A stretch of DNA of 64,000 nt from Ulva prolifera (lineage: Eukaryota > Chlorophyta > Ulvophyceae > Ulvales > Ulvaceae), in assembly GCA_023078555.1 (NCBI GenBank), contig CM041203.1, forward strand, positions 4,171,938 to 4,235,937, in the 5' to 3' direction. Position 1 is the first letter of the stretch. Every line of letters starts with the position of its first letter. Below are positions 59,809 through 64,000 of the stretch, piece after piece. The notes under the pieces were generated by a model. It was given only the letters and a program-made list of their open reading frames with translations. It was not told where the DNA came from and did not search any database. A program made the translations under genes and the position numbers.

Positions 59809-62162
59809 ACCTGCAGGCGGCGCAGGGAGGGGCGGCCCTGTTGCCGGCGCTTGTCGCGCCAGAACTCGTACACGCGGTCGCGGATGTGCGCCTGGCAGGC
59901 GGAGCACCGCGCGAGCGCCGCCACGGCGTCGGGCTTGCGCATGTGGTCCGTCGACGCCGTGGCGCTTGCGCTGCTGCGGTCCGCGGCGGACGCCCCTGCA
60001 CGGACGGCGGATCTGCGTCGGTAGGGGGGACCGAGGCTGACATTCCTTTTTTTTTTAATAGGGGTCCATGCCAGCGGGTATGATGTCCGCTGTCGTCAGG
60101 TCAGATGCATTCAAACAGGTTGTGCGTGATAAGTAGGCCACCAGACATGCGGCAATACTCTACGTATCAGGCTGGCCGTCCCACAGATGTTTGCGCCACA
60201 TTTGGTGGATGATTGGAATGGTTTTGGCGGCTGATGGTTGTCCACGCACTCAGACTTGAAAACACCGTGGGCACCGAGCCAGTGGGGACAGTACGAACGA
60301 CATTTTATCGCAGGCTCCAGAGTGCCTCTGCTGGTGTGGCCCAGAGATGATGAACTCATGGCAGACCTGTGTCATACCATACAGGCAACGATAAAAAAAT
60401 CAATCAATCAATCAATCAGGCAGTGGACTGCCGGCAATACCACCAACAGTCCCAGCTATGCATCCAGGCACCGTGTGGAGGCAGCAACCGTGTGATTGAA
60501 GCAGTTCTGACAGCTTCATCGATGTGAGGATACAGCGGTGATTCCACCTCGACATGTACGCGGGGAGTCTCAGCGGTCTTTGAAGCGTGTGAAACTGGGT
60601 GCAAGAAAGGATAGAGCACACTGAGGAGGTGGCAAAGAGGTGGCTCAGATATGGGCACTGCGGCGCGAGCGCAGTATCTGGCTGTGAGATGTGTAGGTGG
60701 GCCTACAGACACAGACAGGCACTGTGGCAACATCAACGCAGTCTGTGGCAACATGAACGCAGTCTGTGGCAACATGAACGCAGTCTGTGGCAACATGAAC
60801 GCAGTCTGTAGCAACATGAACGCAGTCTGTGCCAGCTTGTACATCTCAAGCACTCGACTTATGCCAGCTGCAGACGTGGGAGCAGAGCTGAGGCCCGTGA
60901 CTGACGTCTGCAGCGCTTAGAGCACCAGTGCCGCGTGAAGCCGCCACCGCGATGACCGTCAAGACAACAGATCGGTGCAAGGGCGACATTGCCAGCAGGG
61001 CGAGAGCTGCGGTTGGCGTGGAGCTGGTTGCGTGGGGTGTGCGGGCGCGCTGAACCTAGCAACCAGCCCACGGGGACGCCTCAGCCAGTGGGTAAGCTTT
61101 ACCCACTGAATATTTGAGCATGATGCGCATGTCCCTGGATTGAAGGCACTTGAAGGTGCAGCTGTTGTTGTTGGTTTTCACTATGTCACACTCGACCATG
61201 ATACTTTGCAGATGGTCTGTGTGCGATGAATCCAGGGGCTCAGGCAGGGCCATCGCTCAAGCTGGTGCTGCCTCACAGCGCAAATCGAAGTAAGACTTGT
61301 GGGTGATATTGCATTCGCGGGTGTTGAGTGGCTTGGCCAATCAAGGACCACACTGGAGTGACCCACGGAGAGAGATACATGTCGATCGCACCGCACGCAT
61401 CGAATCGCACATGGAAGCCCACGGCAGGACAGCAGAGTGCCTGAAGAGTCAATGTGATATTGTGGTGTGGTGCTGAGCTGACACAGGCATGACTGCATAC
61501 CGGCTGCTTGGAGGTAGTTCTGCGTCGCTGCATCATTCATGACCTCGAGCTGCCAGAGCATCTTCTCCAGCTGGCGAGGCTGCAGGCGGTCTTGAGTGCC
61601 TTGATTCACGTCGTGCAGGAATTGACAGTCTTCTGCATCTAGATCGTACTCGTAGTAGGAGTGCTCAAAGATCTCTCGCTTATCCAATGGGGCTTTGATA
61701 TACGTGAGAGTGATGCTGTGCAGCGGCAGGTAATCACTCTCATAGGTGGGGACTTGGGTGACTGGTGGGATAGGGATGATAGATGACCTCGTCTTGATCT
61801 CGTGAGCTGTCTGCAGGCGGGTGGCCGTTGAGGCCAGGTACGTGCCTGGGTGCCATGCCACCACCAGGCTTCAGAACATGGACACAAAAACAAATTAGAG
61901 TTTGACCAGCTCCACAGCAGCTCTGTTCGCAAAGATGTTTCAAAGGCATCATTCAGAAAACATGCTCAGGCGTTATCAAGTTGCATTCAGAGTGCAGGCA
62001 GGGAGTTGAGATGAAAGATCGTGCCTGCTCCTTTGTGTCATGTCCCGCAAAGCTTGCTTCCCTGAGGGCATCATCGTGGTCCAGCTCCGCTTCATCCCGG
62101 ACGATAGCAAGCTCTTTATTAACATCTACGGGTCTAGGACGAAATCCCAGCCGTGTGGTCAT
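57580..62162 (-). CDS. EPL1: Enhancer of Polycomb-like protein (NuA4 subunit EPL1/EPC)
   Basis: Six exons on the minus strand: 61962-62162, 61501-61810, 59811-59995, 59219-59419, 58574-58783 and 57580-58020. They join in phase to about 515 aa. The start MTTRLGFRPRPVDVNKEL matches the conserved EPcA N terminus. It is followed by SIIPIPPV...YESDYLP, a YDLDAEDCQFL acidic motif, LEKMLWQLEV, then RDRVYEFWRDKRRQQGRPSL and HHVFRQRMKPNKPLTRRRRETQEESLEKLRAVR, all in EPC order. The C-terminal exon encodes a basic, Ala/Arg-rich tail. EPL1 bridges the catalytic Piccolo module (Esa1/Tip60, Yng2/Eaf6) to nucleosomes and to the rest of NuA4, so it acts in nuclear H4/H2A acetylation. The exon 1/2 junction is the least certain: the donor GTTTTC is weak, and a GC donor or a longer exon 2 are alternatives. 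Confidence 0.9.
59183..59207. repeat. G25 tract just inside EPL1 intron 4
   Basis: A run of 25 G on the plus strand (C on the coding strand) begins about 11 bases after the donor at 59218 of EPL1 exon 4. Confidence 0.9.
59771..59807. repeat. G37 tract abutting an EPL1 donor site
   Basis: A run of 37 G on the plus strand. On the EPL1 strand the donor reads CAG then GTA, directly followed by the C run. Confidence 0.9.
60726..60830. repeat. 21-bp minisatellite, five units, in EPL1 intron 2
   Basis: Five consecutive 21-bp units begin GGCAACATGAACGCAGTC. The first and fifth have single substitutions. It lies in the 1.5-kb intron between exons 2 and 3. Confidence 0.95.
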
Positions 62163-64000
62163 CTTGACATGGACAAGAGGTACCCGCGCGGTAAGTGCGG
62201 CCCACGTACAAACTCACTCAAATTTTGACGGGAGAGGAACCCCAGGAAGGACTCTCAGCTTCACAATCAATATGAAAATGTCAATATTTGACAGTATTGG
62301 GCTCAACAGTTGCTCGCATCGATCGAGACCCGAAGCGGTAACACCCGAAATTTTCACCGGTCGCACCTGCCGCAACTCAAGTCCATTCACATCATCAAAT
62401 TAGGTGAACGTCACAGTCTTTGCCCTTGGCCAAGCGGTGTGTTTTCCTCGGAGAACAGCCGAATGTGGCCAGGGGCGGCACTGCCACAGCAAGCCCTGCT
62501 CCAAGAGCGCCTCGCAAGCTTATTGCGGCGATTCACGAGTATGAGATGCAAGGCTTATACTAGATAGGAGATAGCCGCGACGAAGCGATGACTGATCACG
62601 TGCTTACACTCCATATCCGACGACGATGCGAACGGCACTTCACCATCGCCGAGTGCGGTTGTCAGGCTGTCCAATCACAGCGCACAGTCGCGACTTGATA
62701 GCAGGTTCAACAGTGCCTACGAAGGTGCTGAAACAAAATCTGATGCAACGTTGCGGTTATCTCCATGGTGCCAGCCGTCTCGTGGAGTGTGCCAGCACTG
62801 CGACCCATCATCACACTGCCCTCCGTGCGAAGCAGCAGCGATGGCCAGGCACCGCTTCCAGCGACACATCACCACCCCAAGCGTTCGTATAGTATATACC
62901 ACTTGACAAGAGGCTTCTGTTCCAAGTTGTACATGCCTCATGTGCATTTTCAAATGCTTTGCAGCTGCTTCGCCGCCAAATATGTGTTCTAAAGCTGTGC
63001 TTCGTTCCACGGCCTGCTCAGTTGCAAGTCAACTATCCAACAGCGAGTACTGCATCGCCTAAGCTAAACCATTGCAATCATAGCTGTCCAATGTGGCTGT
63101 TACAGCTGTCCATACTGCTGTCTGCAGAAGGTTCAAACTTGACCACACATGGCGGCATGTTGCTTCGGTGCCTCTGTCAATCCTCGACTTCGGAGCTGTC
63201 AATGTCCAAATGGATACGGTTTATGTGATCATGCAGACAAACATACACACAGGCCTCCCGAAAAGCAGATCAGAATCACAGATGATGGCAGCAACGAGAG
63301 CTCTGCAGAACTTCATGATGCCATTACACCATGCATCTCTATCCAAACGAAGCCACACCCCAGCCCACCACCAGTCAACGCACCCGCACAGACCTTTCAA
63401 GTAGCATCACAGCAGACCAGCCTCGAGGAAATGTGCTCTGTGCGGGCGCCCTGCTATCGGGCTCATGCGTAGCAGCAGCGGACAGATAAGCCTCACAGTC
63501 GCCAAAGCGCAGGTGCTGCCTACCTACCTACTGCTATCCTCACAGTCCACACCTCGCCCTGCATCATCCCGTTTTTATCACCATGCACTCCTGCGCGCAG
63601 CCGTGCCAGGGTGAACAAGTGCAGCACACGCTATGACTCCGTGTGGCCACAGGAACCACAACACACACCTGAGCTGACACGTCCGCCTCGCCAGACTCGT
63701 GGTTGTGACACACGTGTGCCAACCTCGCACACACCAGAGCCCCGGCCTCGCGAAAACGCCCGCAACAGTCCCTGGCGGGGACTCCCCCCGCACTCGCGGC
63801 TGCCCGCTCCATGACGCACACACCACATCACTGCCGTGCTCGTGCGTTGCCTCCCGGCACTGCTACCGGCCTCTCCGACACTGCCCTTGCAACACGCCCG
63901 CACCACATCGTCAACCATGCGCGCATGCATGAGCACTAAACCGCAGCGCCGCCGAATGGTGCGTGCCGCGTGCGCCGCTCTCGCCGGCGTGTCCCCCCCC
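62163..64000. other. 5' flank of EPL1 to window end, no gene supported
   Basis: It contains the EPL1 promoter side. Frames near 63.1-63.5 kb (plus) and 63.6-63.9 kb (minus) are short and lack recognisable domains. An exon of a gene beyond the window cannot be excluded. Confidence 0.45.

Noticed and set aside
60651-60920. Open frame over the 21-bp repeat encoding NMNAVCG units
   Set aside because: The frame is open only because the repeat unit is 3n. It lies antisense within an EPL1 intron.

Overview
This is a eukaryotic nuclear window. Its genes are split by 90-1600 bp spliceosomal introns with GT/AG (occasionally GC/AG) borders. Exons are very GC-rich (alanine/arginine/proline-rich proteins), while introns and spacers are less GC-rich and full of TGCATGCA words, homopolymer G/C tracts and minisatellites. 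A decayed fragment of a plastid-type Ski2/ISE2-like RNA helicase, a luminal sulfotransferase and the general exon style suggest a plastid-bearing alga. A green alga is my best guess, but the lineage cannot be fixed from the sequence alone. There are no bacterial operons, Shine-Dalgarno sites or CRISPR arrays.

Layout. (1) 1.4-23.3 kb, minus strand: four tandem, head-to-tail paralogues of one DUF4246 (PF14033) gene. I rebuilt the exons by matching splice phases across copies. Models are 783, 698, 722 and 642 aa, and exons 1, 2, 5 and 6 have nearly constant lengths. All copies keep an H-x-E ... H-x-V-x-P ... G-x-R pattern typical of Fe(II)/2-oxoglutarate oxygenases. (2) 25.7-30.8 kb, minus: a 695-aa multi-span membrane protein with a C-terminal Ser/Thr kinase domain. 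One of its introns carries a 462-bp MITE-like element with an 11-bp target-site duplication. (3) 30.8-37.5 kb: gene-poor, with the helicase pseudogene near 34.8 kb. (4) 37.5-39.3 kb, plus: an intronless secretory carbohydrate-type sulfotransferase. (5) 41.0-47.9 kb, minus: a divergent protein kinase with a long C-terminal region containing five TGWG repeats. (6) 50.2-56.1 kb, plus: the SSU-processome protein UTP5/WDR43, with a repeat family lodged in its introns. (7) 57.6-62.2 kb, minus: Enhancer of Polycomb (EPL1), a NuA4 acetyltransferase subunit. The ends and spacers hold no gene I can support.

The genes do not form one pathway. UTP5 and EPL1 are housekeeping genes in convergent orientation, and UTP5 is divergent from kinase 2. 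The striking accessory feature is the DUF4246 array. Copies 2 and 3 share promoter-proximal sequence, three of the four promoters carry a TGAGTCA site about 280-310 bp upstream of the start codon, and one exon block is identical at the base level even in the otherwise divergent copy 4.
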